From Candidatus Azobacteroides sp. (lineage in GTDB: Bacteria > Bacteroidota > Bacteroidia > Bacteroidales > WRGA01): 33,827 nucleotides of DNA. The translations under genes were made by a program, and so were the position numbers. Where the stretch lies: positions 1 through 33,827 of the forward strand of contig WRGA01000102.1 in NCBI GenBank assembly GCA_009787405.1, in the 5' to 3' direction. How positions within the stretch are numbered: the first letter of the stretch is position 1; the number at the start of each line of letters is the position of its first letter. Shown in pieces: positions 7,411 to 15,422 of the stretch. The notes beneath the pieces are model-generated. The model was given only the letters and a program-made list of their open reading frames with translations, made no database searches and had not been told where the DNA came from.

Positions 7411-8721
7411 ATGAAATACTACAGCACCAACAAACAATCACCGTCGGTTTCGCTGCAAGAGGCGGTAACAAAAGGGCTTGCTCCCGATAAAGGATTATAC
7501 ATGCCCGAAAAAATAAAATCGCTGCCCGATGAGTTTTACAAAAACATCGGAAACATGAGTTTTCAAGAAATGGCTTACCGAGTTGCCGATGCCTTTTTCG
7601 GGGAAGACATTGAACCGGATACGTTGAAAAATATGGTATATGATACGTTGAATTTCGATGCTCCGTTGGTGCATGTGAACGATCATATTTACAGCTTGGA
7701 GCTGTTCCATGGCCCGACGCTTGCCTTTAAAGATGTGGGAGCGCGTTTTATGGCGCGTCTGCTGGGTTATTTCATCAAAAAACAAGGCCAAAGTAATATC
7801 AATGTATTGGTCGCCACTTCGGGCGATACCGGAAGCGCTGTCGCAAACGGATTCTTGGGAGTGGACGGCATTCATGTGTATGTGTTGTACCCGAAGGGAT
7901 TGGTCAGCGAAATTCAGGAAAAGCAATTTACGACGTTGGGAAAGAACATCACCGCCGTGGAAATCGACGGCACGTTCGACGACTGCCAGCGATTGGTTAA
8001 ATCGGCCTTTTTGGATGAAGAATTGAATGCAAAGTTAAATCTGACTTCGGCCAATTCCATCAATGTCGCTCGTTTTCTGCCACAGGCATTTTATTATTTT
8101 TATGCTTATGCACAAGCCCTGAAACAAGGAAAAGCCGATAATGTCGTCATTTGCGTGCCGAGCGGAAATTTCGGGAACATCACCGCCGGGTTGTTTGCCA
8201 AACGCATGGGATTGCCTGTTAAACGGTTTATTGCGTCCAACAACAAAAACGATGTTTTTTTGGAATACCTTCAAACGGGAAAATACAATCCGCGTCCGTC
8301 GGTGGCTACCATTGCCAATGCGATGGATGTCGGCGATCCGAGCAATTTTGTCCGTATTTTGGATTTATATCATCATAATCATAAAAATATTTGCGCGGAA
8401 ATAAGCGGATGCCGGTACACCGACGACGAAATTCGTAAAACCATGCGGGACGTTTACAAACAAACGAACTATTTGCTCGATCCGCACGGAGCATGCGGAT
8501 ATGCGGCATTAAGGGATTTATTGCAAAAAGACGAAACGGGAATTTTCTTGGAGACCGCTCATCCCGCCAAATTTTTGGAAACAGTGGAAAATACGATTCA
8601 ATCATCCGTACCCATTCCCGAAAAACTGCAAGCCTTTATGAAAAAAGAAAAGCAAAGCATCCCGATGGGAAAAGAATTTGAAGAGTTTAAACGGTTTTTG
8701 TCGGAATCGGTAGGGAATTAA
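7411..8721 (+). CDS. thrC: Threonine synthase
   Basis: This 436-residue PLP enzyme converts O-phosphohomoserine to threonine, the last step of the pathway. The cofactor lysine is Lys107 in GPTLAFKDVGARF. The glycine-rich phosphate loop appears as ATSGDTGSAVA, and SANSINVARFLPQ and CVPSGNFGN are typical. The N-terminus MKYYSTNKQSPSVSLQEAV and the length match the long bacterial ThrC class. The last ~50 codons are duplicated twice downstream (8764-8889 and 9489-9650). The functional copy is this one, since the others are fragments with altered stops. Confidence 0.97.
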   Translation: MKYYSTNKQSPSVSLQEAVTKGLAPDKGLYMPEKIKSLPDEFYKNIGNMSFQEMAYRVADAFFGEDIEPDTLKNMVYDTLNFDAPLVHVNDHIYSLELFHGPTLAFKDVGARFMARLLGYFIKKQGQSNINVLVATSGDTGSAVANGFLGVDGIHVYVLYPKGLVSEIQEKQFTTLGKNITAVEIDGTFDDCQRLVKSAFLDEELNAKLNLTSANSINVARFLPQAFYYFYAYAQALKQGKADNVVICVPSGNFGNITAGLFAKRMGLPVKRFIASNNKNDVFLEYLQTGKYNPRPSVATIANAMDVGDPSNFVRILDLYHHNHKNICAEISGCRYTDDEIRKTMRDVYKQTNYLLDPHGACGYAALRDLLQKDETGIFLETAHPAKFLETVENTIQSSVPIPEKLQAFMKKEKQSIPMGKEFEEFKRFLSESVGN

Positions 8722-8748
8722 GTAAATACATTGTATATGAAAAAATTC

Positions 8749-8756
8749 TATCTTTG
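8749..8756 (+). promoter_or_regulatory. TATCTTTG -7 box in the first thrC-tail spacer
   Basis: TATCTTTG matches the Bacteroidetes -7 consensus TAnnTTTG. It lies 27 bp after the thrC stop and is duplicated at 8916-8923 in front of the antitoxin. No good -33 TTG at 19-21 nt is seen. Downstream of this copy there is only a thrC fragment, so it may be a relic. Confidence 0.3.
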
Positions 8757-8763
8757 TATATTG

Positions 8764-8889
8764 TTCGATCGTCCGTACCCATTCCCGAAAAATGGTAAGT
8801 CTTTATGAAAAAAGAAAAGCAAAGCATCCTGCCGGGAAAAGAATTTGAGGAGTTTAACCGTTTTTTGTCGGAATCGGTATGAAATTAAG
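8764..8889 (+). pseudogene. Duplicated thrC 3'-end fragment, copy 2
   Basis: This fragment aligns with thrC from about 8598 to just past its stop. Shared blocks include CCGTACCCATTCCCGAAAAA, AAAAAAGAAAAGCAAAGCAT and TTTTTGTCGGAATCGGTA. It differs from the functional end by small changes that it shares with copy 3 (CCTGCCGGG for CCCGATGGG, and GTATGAAATT for GTAGGGAATT). The following 45 bp also repeat the thrC downstream spacer, so the duplicated unit is about 167 bp and tandem. It has no start and is not expected to be translated. Confidence 0.9.
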
Positions 8890-8915
8890 TAAATGCATTG
8901 TGTCTGAAAAAATTC

Positions 8916-8923
8916 TATCTTTG
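8916..8923 (+). promoter_or_regulatory. -7 box for the toxin-antitoxin pair
   Basis: TATCTTTG is a full match to TAnnTTTG and lies 47 bp before the antitoxin ATG at 8971. The nearest TTG (8898-8900) is only 15 nt upstream, shorter than usual, so the -33 element is uncertain. The sequence is part of the duplicated thrC downstream spacer. Confidence 0.45.
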
Positions 8924-8970
8924 TATATTTGTTCGATTATACAAATAAATAATCCTTATATTTTATAGTT

Positions 8971-9207
8971 ATGAAACAGGTACCACCGGGAATAACGATT
9001 GAACGCAATGCGAAAGGTATTCCCACGTTTGCCCGTATTGACTTAAAAAAATACGGAAATAAATTGAAAGATTTTTTTGCATCTGAAGGAATTTCAATGG
9101 AAAAATCCCCATACAATCCCGAACTTGTCGCTAAAGTGAGGGAATCGGAAAAACAAATAGAAGAAGGCAATTATCATAAATTAGACCCGGATGATTTATG
9201 GAAATAA
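8971..9207 (+). CDS. Antitoxin of a type II toxin-antitoxin pair
   Basis: The 78-residue product has an N-terminal half with RIDLKKYGNKLKDFF and a C-terminal linear part with SPYNPELVAKVRESEKQIEEG and a closing LDPDDLWK. This form is seen in Bacteroidetes antitoxins paired with Txe/YoeB toxins. It overlaps the toxin start by 10 nt, the typical translational coupling. By family analogy the N-terminus would bind DNA and autorepress, and the C-terminal tail would cover the toxin active site. No other DNA-binding motif is obvious. The pair lies between thrC-tail copies 2 and 3. Confidence 0.8.
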   Translation: MKQVPPGITIERNAKGIPTFARIDLKKYGNKLKDFFASEGISMEKSPYNPELVAKVRESEKQIEEGNYHKLDPDDLWK

Positions 9208-9503
9208 TTTATTCGGATAATGCAGAAAAGGATTTAGCGTATTGGAATAAACACGGAACACAATCAGATAAAAATAAAATCAAAACGTTATTGCAATCCA
9301 TGAGTGAAACTCCGTTTGACGGAGTCGGTAAACCGGAAGCTTTAAAATACGATTTATCCGGATATTGGTCTCGTCGTATTGACAAAAAGCATAGAATTAT
9401 ATATCGTGTAATGTCGGATCGAATAGAAATAGTTTCATTCAGGGGACACTATATAAATGATGTTCTCCTTATTAATCAGTTGACGAAACCGCCAAATTTT
9501 TGA
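9198..9503 (+). CDS. Txe/YoeB family mRNA endonuclease toxin with extended C-terminus
   Basis: This 101-residue RelE-fold toxin has the YoeB signature GVGKPEALKYDLSGYWSRRI followed by DKKHRIIYRV. Likely catalytic residues are Glu47, Arg66, His84 and Tyr85 (RGHY). YoeB-family proteins normally end at or just after the His-Tyr, as E. coli YoeB does at 84 residues. Here 16 more residues follow, and the last four (PPNF) and the stop are encoded by the start of thrC-tail copy 3 at 9489. The toxin has therefore probably lost its own stop. Whether it stays active is unknown. It is coupled to the antitoxin by a 10-nt overlap. Confidence 0.85.
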   Translation: MEIIYSDNAEKDLAYWNKHGTQSDKNKIKTLLQSMSETPFDGVGKPEALKYDLSGYWSRRIDKKHRIIYRVMSDRIEIVSFRGHYINDVLLINQLTKPPNF

Positions 9504-9650
9504 AATAGTGAAAAATACAATTCGATCGTCCATACCCATTCCCGAAAAGCTGTAAGCCTTTATGAAAAAAGAAAAGCAAAGCATCCTGCCGGGAAAAGAA
9601 TTAGAGGAGTTTAACCGTTTTTTGTCGGAATCGGTATGAAATTAAGTAAA
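9489..9650 (+). pseudogene. Duplicated thrC 3'-end fragment, copy 3
   Basis: The match to thrC begins at CCGCCAAATTTTTG (thrC 8564-8577) and runs through the stop region and the following spacer up to about 9670. It extends further 5' than copy 2 but shares copy 2's diagnostic variants. One missing G relative to thrC creates the TGA now used by the toxin. The ATGAAAAAA at its distal end is the start of the next gene at 9661. Confidence 0.9.
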
Positions 9651-9660
9651 TGCATTATGT

Positions 9661-10419
9661 ATGAAAAAAATACTGCCAAAAAATATAGCAGAATGTATCG
9701 TTATTTGGGAAATACGTAAAATCGTTTTATATACCGTATACTTAATAAAAGCATTATTCCGATATAAACAAATATCGTTGCTGCGAGACGCTGTCTGCTG
9801 TTTCCCTCAATGGTACAAAAGTATAAAACGAAACAATGATCCTTTAAACTATGACCAACCATGGGTTGTGTATAAAGCCAAACAATTTCTGGACAAAATA
9901 TTGCATGCAGACATGACGGTGTGGGAATACGGATCGGGCAGTTCTACTTTATATTTTGCACGCAGGGTAAAACAAGTTTATTCCGTTGAATACGATAAAT
10001 TGTGGTTTCAACGCCTGCAGTCGCTTATTGAAGACCGGAAAATACTCAATGTATGCTACATGTTGGTTGAAGCGGAAGAACCGGATGAAGCGGAACCGGA
10101 TTCGATTTATATCTCACAATCATCAGGAAATACCAAAAATAAAAGTTTTGAAACGTATGTTAAAAAAATAGACAATATACCCGATCGTAGTTTAGATTTA
10201 ATTTTAATTGACGGTCGTGCAAGGAGTGCATGTATAGCGCATGCCAAACAGAAAGTTAAAATCGGCGGTCGGCTGGTGGTTGATAATTCCGACCGAAATT
10301 ATTATTTTAAAGGAAATGAAGATCTTTTCGACCCGGATTGTTGGAAACCGCTTCATTTTACGGGACCGGTTCCGTACAGTTTTGAGTTTTCAAGGACTTC
10401 TTTTTTTCAAAAGCAATGA
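9661..10419 (+). CDS. Methyltransferase-like protein (Rossmann fold)
   Basis: This 252-residue protein shows EYGSGSSTLYFA at residues 89-100, a SAM-binding loop, and DLILIDGRAR at 179-188 followed by IGGRLVVDNS, as in Methyltransf_24-like proteins. The substrate is unknown. Its stop overlaps the next glycosyltransferase start by 4 nt (ATGA), so the two are translationally coupled and may act on the same glycan or surface polymer. Its start codon lies in sequence derived from the duplicated thrC downstream spacer, where copy 1 also has ATGAAAAAA (8737). The first residues may thus be new. Confidence 0.7.
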   Translation: MKKILPKNIAECIVIWEIRKIVLYTVYLIKALFRYKQISLLRDAVCCFPQWYKSIKRNNDPLNYDQPWVVYKAKQFLDKILHADMTVWEYGSGSSTLYFARRVKQVYSVEYDKLWFQRLQSLIEDRKILNVCYMLVEAEEPDEAEPDSIYISQSSGNTKNKSFETYVKKIDNIPDRSLDLILIDGRARSACIAHAKQKVKIGGRLVVDNSDRNYYFKGNEDLFDPDCWKPLHFTGPVPYSFEFSRTSFFQKQ

Positions 10420-11351
10420 ATCCGATACAAACTGTCATGAAATCGCCGGCGCCCATCGCTCTTTTTGTATACAACCGTCCGCAACATCTGGAACGAACCA
10501 TCCGCTGTTTGAAAAATAATGAATTGGCGGGGGAGTCGGACTTATTTGTTTTTTCCGATGGCCCGAAAACAATTAAAGATGAAGCAAAAATAAACGAAGT
10601 CCGTTCAATAATACACTCCATAACCGGGTTCGGGAACCTGAAAATAATGGAGCAGGAGAAAAACATCGGTCTTGCAAATTCCGTCATAACCGGTGTAACC
10701 CGATTGACAGAGAAATTCGGCAAAGTAATTGTCATGGAAGACGATTTGGAATCATCTCCCTATATGTTGCGATATTTCAATGAAGCGTTGGATAAATACC
10801 AAAATGAAGAACAAGTGATGCATATCGGAGCCTATATGTATCCGATTAATCCGGACGGATTACCCGAAAGTTTTTTCTTCCGGATGGCCACCTCTTGGGG
10901 TTGGGCCACGTGGGCAAGAGCTTGGAAACATTTTGAACCGGATATCGAAAAATTATTCCATCAATTCGACGAAGATAAAATCACGGCTTTTTCTGTCGAC
11001 CGTAGCGAGAATTTTTGGAAACAGGTGAATGAACTTCGGACAGGGAAAATCAACTCGTGGGCAATACGTTGGTATGCAAGCCTGTTTCTGGCCGGAGGTT
11101 TAGCTTTGCATCCCGGTGTTTCCATGACCAACAACATAGGGAACGACGCTTCGGGCAGACATAGCGAATCAACCAACATGTACGATGTCAAAGTTTCCGA
11201 TAAAAAAATCACCGAATTTCCGGAAATTATTCAGGAAAACGAAGACGCTTACAACCGTATAAAACATTTTTATCGTACCCGTAAAGGATCATGGTTTAAC
11301 AGAGCCGTTCGATATATACGAACCAACGTGAACAGATATAATAAATTGTAA
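10416..11351 (+). CDS. Glycosyltransferase (GT-A fold, GT2/GNT-I-like)
   Basis: The 311-residue product opens with PIALFVYNRPQHLERTIRCL, typical of nucleotide-sugar glycosyltransferases. It has VFSDGP at 45-50 and the acidic metal-binding motif VMEDDLES (107-114), followed by SWGWATWARAWKHF, characteristic of a bacterial group related to the GNT-I/GT2 family. No membrane segment is seen, so it is probably cytoplasmic or peripheral. The sugar and acceptor are unknown. ATGA overlap with the preceding methyltransferase-like gene suggests a shared pathway. Confidence 0.85.
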   Translation: MNPIQTVMKSPAPIALFVYNRPQHLERTIRCLKNNELAGESDLFVFSDGPKTIKDEAKINEVRSIIHSITGFGNLKIMEQEKNIGLANSVITGVTRLTEKFGKVIVMEDDLESSPYMLRYFNEALDKYQNEEQVMHIGAYMYPINPDGLPESFFFRMATSWGWATWARAWKHFEPDIEKLFHQFDEDKITAFSVDRSENFWKQVNELRTGKINSWAIRWYASLFLAGGLALHPGVSMTNNIGNDASGRHSESTNMYDVKVSDKKITEFPEIIQENEDAYNRIKHFYRTRKGSWFNRAVRYIRTNVNRYNKL

Positions 11352-11374
11352 CTATCTTTAATACATAGTTTTCA

Positions 11375-13612
11375 ATGCGACCTCAAGAAATAAATACCCT
11401 GCATAAAGCAATCAATAAGCATATTCATAAACATGAATTGAAAATGGCGTTCGACAGTCTGAGATTGCTTATTAATCAAGCACAAAATTGGGAGTTGAGT
11501 CAACGATTGAGTGATATGGAAACCTCGTACCGGTTTTTGCTCCGGTATCTTGTCGACGGGGTAACGGATCCCGAACGGTCGAAAGTGTATCAAAATCTGT
11601 TGGCATCGGCTTATGAAGTGACCGATGATGTTTCATCCGAATTATTGTCGGAATTGTCGGGCAACTTTTTTTATGAACGACTCAGAACAAACAAATCATT
11701 GCATTTTCCTTCCCTGATTCATGAAATCAATAATCTGTATGAAGAAATATCATTGACTCATTTATTGGAAGAAGGGGCCGAAAAGAAACAAAAAATAAAG
11801 ATTTACACCAACTTACACGATCAGATTCTGACTGAATTGTTTGAGCGGGTTTGGACATTTCACCGTGCCAAAGAGCCGGATATTGATAGTTACAGGCAAT
11901 TGATGAGTAGCTCGTTGTTGGACATGGAAGACAAGGCTCAAATTATTTCGGCTTTGTTGTTGAATCTCATGCTGCGGTTCGACGAAAATAATTTGATGAT
12001 TCTTTTCGATGCATATGAAAACTCGGATGATGAACAAATCCGGCAACGGGCATTGATCGGCATCATGTTGGTACTGTATCTTTTCGACAAACGCATTCCG
12101 TTGTATCCGAAAATCAACAATCGGCTGTCCTTGTTGTCGGAAAATCCGGTGTTCCGCCTGAATGTTCGTACCGTCATCATTCAATTTATCCGGAGCAGAG
12201 AAACGGAACAAATCACACGGAAAATTCATGACGAAATTTTACCCGGAATGATGAAGGTCAGTTCCGTTATCCGGAACAAGCTGAACATGGACGATTTAAA
12301 CGAACCGGGATCGTTGGAAGAAAAAAATCCGGAATGGCAGGAAATATTCGACGATGCAGGATTGACCGATAAACTTCAGGAATTTACCGATATGCAACTG
12401 GAAGGCTCTGATGTATTTATGAGCACATTTGCCAATTTGAAATCTTTTCCGTTTTTTTACAATACCAGCCACTGGTTTTTACCGTTCAACATCAACTACG
12501 CTTTGCTCAACGACAATTTGCGGGATGAGAGAGCACCTGATTTTTTGAATATGATTACCCAATCGAATTATTTGTGCAGCTCCGACAAGTATTCGTTTTA
12601 TTTCAGCATCATGCAAATGCCCGAAAATTACCGGAACATGACCGTGCAGCAGTTTAAGGCGGAAGGATCGGAAATGCGCAGCCTCGAAAAAGAAGAAGAA
12701 TTGTTGTCGGGGACGAAGAAAGCCGAAAATATATCCAAACAATACATTCAGGATTTATATCGGTTCTTTAAATTGCATCCGCGAAGAAAAGATTTTGTGG
12801 ATATTTTTTCCCTTCCGCTGAATTTTCATCAAACATACGCTTTATCGCCGATTGTTTCCGATTCCGAAAGTTTACGCATCATTGCCGAGTTTTATTTCAA
12901 GAAAAACTTTTTCAAAGACGCGGAAGAAATTTTTACGCAGCTTTCGACCGATTCGGACATGAATAACGAACTTTTCGAAAAAATCGGATATTGCAGGCAA
13001 ATGTCGGATGATTATGCCGGCGCGTTGGATGCTTATTTGCAGGCCGACATCATCAAACCCGATAAATTTTGGACCATGCGCCGCATTGCGGGATGCTACC
13101 GACAGTTGAACCATCCGGAAAAAGCATTGGAATATTACCGGCGCATGGAACAGATTCAACCCGAAAATCTGACCGTTCAATTGAACCTCGGACACTGCCT
13201 GTTTGAATTGAAACGGTATGACGAAGCATTGAAATATTACTTCAAAGTGGAATATTTAGACGAAAAAAGACAGAAAGCGCTTCGTCCGATTGCGTGGTGT
13301 TCGTTTTTGTCGGGAAAATTGAAACAGGCGCAAAAATATTTTACGACGATTCTTTTAAATAAACCGGATGCGCAGGATTATATGAATGCGGGACATGCCG
13401 AGTGGGCTGCCGGAAATCGGAAACGGGCGATTCAATTATATTTGCAAAGTATCCGGAAAAACGAAAACAACATCGACCGTTTCATGGAAGATTTCGAGAA
13501 AGATATTCCCGATTTGGAAACAGGAGGCATTCGAAAGGATGAAATTTATCCCATGCTCGATCAATTGCAATATGAAATATCCATGAGCAATGATGCACAC
13601 CAAGCTCAATGA
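11375..13612 (+). CDS. Large tetratricopeptide repeat protein
   Basis: This is a 745-residue protein. The C-terminal third (about residues 490-700) contains about six TPR-like units, for example ALDAYLQADIIKPD, ALEYYRRMEQIQPE, ALKYYFKVEYLDEK and AQKYFTTILLNKPD. The N-terminal two thirds are helical and charged with no recognised domain. There is no signal peptide or membrane segment, so it is likely a cytoplasmic scaffold. It starts 23 bp after the glycosyltransferase on the same strand. TPR regions usually bind partner proteins, and the partner here is unknown. Confidence 0.85.
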   Translation: MRPQEINTLHKAINKHIHKHELKMAFDSLRLLINQAQNWELSQRLSDMETSYRFLLRYLVDGVTDPERSKVYQNLLASAYEVTDDVSSELLSELSGNFFYERLRTNKSLHFPSLIHEINNLYEEISLTHLLEEGAEKKQKIKIYTNLHDQILTELFERVWTFHRAKEPDIDSYRQLMSSSLLDMEDKAQIISALLLNLMLRFDENNLMILFDAYENSDDEQIRQRALIGIMLVLYLFDKRIPLYPKINNRLSLLSENPVFRLNVRTVIIQFIRSRETEQITRKIHDEILPGMMKVSSVIRNKLNMDDLNEPGSLEEKNPEWQEIFDDAGLTDKLQEFTDMQLEGSDVFMSTFANLKSFPFFYNTSHWFLPFNINYALLNDNLRDERAPDFLNMITQSNYLCSSDKYSFYFSIMQMPENYRNMTVQQFKAEGSEMRSLEKEEELLSGTKKAENISKQYIQDLYRFFKLHPRRKDFVDIFSLPLNFHQTYALSPIVSDSESLRIIAEFYFKKNFFKDAEEIFTQLSTDSDMNNELFEKIGYCRQMSDDYAGALDAYLQADIIKPDKFWTMRRIAGCYRQLNHPEKALEYYRRMEQIQPENLTVQLNLGHCLFELKRYDEALKYYFKVEYLDEKRQKALRPIAWCSFLSGKLKQAQKYFTTILLNKPDAQDYMNAGHAEWAAGNRKRAIQLYLQSIRKNENNIDRFMEDFEKDIPDLETGGIRKDEIYPMLDQLQYEISMSNDAHQAQ

Positions 13613-13663
13613 ACGAAATCGTACGGATATTCCGGGTGACCTTTAAAAAATAGTCTTGTACAC

Positions 13664-14578
13664 ATGAAAATGAATAACCCGCCTTTTTTGAAGCCCGGAG
13701 ACCAAGTAGCGATTGTGTCCCCGTCCGGAAAGATCAATCCCGATTATATCGCGGGAGAAATGAAACGGTTACAAGATTTCGGATTGATTCCGGTTCCCGG
13801 AAAATATGTTTCCGGAACGTATGGCCGTTATGCCGGAACCGATGCCGAGCGTCTTTTTGATTTACAGGAAGCATTAGACAATCCCGGAATCAAAGCCGTG
13901 TTTTGCAGTCGGGGTGGGTATGGATGCATTCATTTGGCCGATAAACTGCAATGGAATAAATTTCGGCGGCATCCGAAATGGATGATCGGATATAGTGATA
14001 TCACGATAATCCATTCGATGGTTCAACATTTGGGATTTACGTCACTTCATGCGCCGATGGCCCGTCATTTGACAGAAATGCCGGAAGATGACATTTCGGT
14101 ACGATATTTGCGGAAAATTTTGTTCGGAGAACGGATCCGGTACCGGCATCTTTCGCATGATTTAAACAGGAACGGAAAAACAACCGGTGTTTTGCGCGGC
14201 GGAAATCTATCCGTATTATACGGCCTTCGCGGAACCCGATTTGACCTTATTCCCGGAAATACCGTTCTTTTTTTGGAAGATACAGGCGAAAAGCCGTATC
14301 ATGTGGAACGAATGATGTATAATTTGAAATTGGGCGGAATACTTGAAAAATTATCCGGATTGATTATCGGGCAATTTTCCGATTATGAGGAAGACCCGGA
14401 AATGCCGAAACCTCTTTTCAAAACCATTGCCGATATGGTTTCGGAATATGCTTATCCCGTATGTTTCGGCTTTCCCGTGGGGCATGTGACGTATAATTTA
14501 CCGATGATTTGCGGCGGGATGCATGATTTTGAAGTCTCGGAACAAGGAGTGGATTTGAAGGTTGCATCTCCGGGATGA
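13664..14578 (+). CDS. LD-carboxypeptidase (peptidase family S66)
   Basis: The 304-residue product cleaves the L,D-bond of the terminal D-Ala in murein tetrapeptides during peptidoglycan recycling. The catalytic set is visible: Ser111 in MIGYSDIT, Glu205 in FLEDTGE and His274 in GHVTYN. The N-terminus PPFLKPGDQVAIVSPSGKI is typical of the family. No signal peptide is evident, which fits the cytoplasmic LdcA type. ATG at 13664 and an in-frame ATG at 13670 are both possible starts. It lies 51 bp after the TPR gene. Confidence 0.93.
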   Translation: MKMNNPPFLKPGDQVAIVSPSGKINPDYIAGEMKRLQDFGLIPVPGKYVSGTYGRYAGTDAERLFDLQEALDNPGIKAVFCSRGGYGCIHLADKLQWNKFRRHPKWMIGYSDITIIHSMVQHLGFTSLHAPMARHLTEMPEDDISVRYLRKILFGERIRYRHLSHDLNRNGKTTGVLRGGNLSVLYGLRGTRFDLIPGNTVLFLEDTGEKPYHVERMMYNLKLGGILEKLSGLIIGQFSDYEEDPEMPKPLFKTIADMVSEYAYPVCFGFPVGHVTYNLPMICGGMHDFEVSEQGVDLKVASPG

Positions 14579-14655
14579 TTTTCTTGAATAGTGTTGTCGA
14601 TCAATGAAAATCGGATGTAAAATCTTACCTTGTGTGTTTAAATTAATACAATATC

Positions 14656-14687
14656 TTGTCATAAAAGCGGAATTCTTTCTATATTTG
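14656..14687 (+). promoter_or_regulatory. Promoter of the BFN nuclease gene
   Basis: TTG at 14656-14658 is followed after 21 nt by a perfect Bacteroidetes -7 box, TATATTTG (14680-14687). Transcription would begin near 14694, about 25 nt before the start codon at 14719. This is the cleanest promoter match in the window. Confidence 0.65.
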
Positions 14688-14718
14688 TATCTAAATTCGA
14701 TTAAAAAAGAATGGTCAT

Positions 14719-15300
14719 TTGGATATACGAGTTAAACTGCAAGTTTTAGGCATACGTTACACTTACAGTCAGGCACAAGTAGGAGCGTACGCATTGGTTT
14801 TGGGCGAGGAAGGCGGTATACGTCGGGTTCGTATTATTATCGGTACTCCCGAAGCACAGTCCATCGCATTACAGTTGGAGAACCTCATCCCGCCCCGTCC
14901 GCTCACACACGATCTGTTTTGTACATTTGCGCGGGCATTCAATATTCAATTACTCGAAGTGTACATCAAAAAATTCGAAGAAGGCATGTTCTATTCCGAA
15001 TTACTGTTCGACGACGGAATAAATCAAATCCGGATCGATTCCCGCACCTCCGATGCCATTGCACTCGCTTTGCGGGCTAAATGTCCGATTTACATTACAG
15101 AGGCGATTATGAATCAGGTCGGAGAAGTTTTTGAAGAAGACCTGCCCCAAGAAGAAAATGTTTCGGACAAAGAAGAAATCGAAGAATACAATCTCGAAGA
15201 TCTTTACAACCGGCTTCAAGAAGCCATTAACAGCGAAGATTACGAAACCGCTTCATCCATTCGCGACGAAATAAAACGCAGAGAAAACAAAAATAAGTAA
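14719..15300 (+). CDS. Bifunctional nuclease (BFN/DUF151) with C-terminal UVR motif
   Basis: This 193-residue protein has a DUF151 domain over about residues 1-130 (AYALVLGEEGG, IIIGTPEAQSIALQLE, PPRPLTHDLF, RIDSRTSDAIALALR). An acidic linker leads to a UVR-type helical hairpin near 157-189 (EDLYNRLQEAINSEDYETAS). The two-domain layout is usual in Bacteroidetes. DUF151 proteins have been reported to act as nucleases, while the physiological role is not settled. The start is TTG at 14719. The nearby ATG at 14711 is out of frame, and no in-frame ATG lies upstream of the conserved MDIRVKLQVLGI-like N-terminus. Confidence 0.9.
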   Translation: MDIRVKLQVLGIRYTYSQAQVGAYALVLGEEGGIRRVRIIIGTPEAQSIALQLENLIPPRPLTHDLFCTFARAFNIQLLEVYIKKFEEGMFYSELLFDDGINQIRIDSRTSDAIALALRAKCPIYITEAIMNQVGEVFEEDLPQEENVSDKEEIEEYNLEDLYNRLQEAINSEDYETASSIRDEIKRRENKNK

Positions 15301-15371
15301 GTATGCAAATGTATAAATGTGCAAATAAATAAAAAATAAAAAAATCCATTACTATCTCCATATCCAAACCC

Positions 15372-15418
15372 TTAACCCATAACTCTTAATTCTTAACTTT
15401 TAACTCTTAACTCTTACC
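15372..15418. repeat. Imperfect heptanucleotide tract (TTAACTC-like)
   Basis: About six tandem units of TTAACTC with variants (TTAATTC, TTAACTT, TTACCCC) run up to 4 bp before the rarA start. On the other strand the unit reads GAGTTAA. The same heptad occurs at 19267-19302, 19742-19769 and 33584-33615. Function is unknown. Confidence 0.75.
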
Positions 15419-15422
15419 CCCC

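Noticed and set aside
8737-8808. A short ORF starting ATGAAAAAATTC after thrC
   Set aside because: It runs into the duplicated thrC fragment and stops after 23 codons. It is best explained as a by-product of the duplication.
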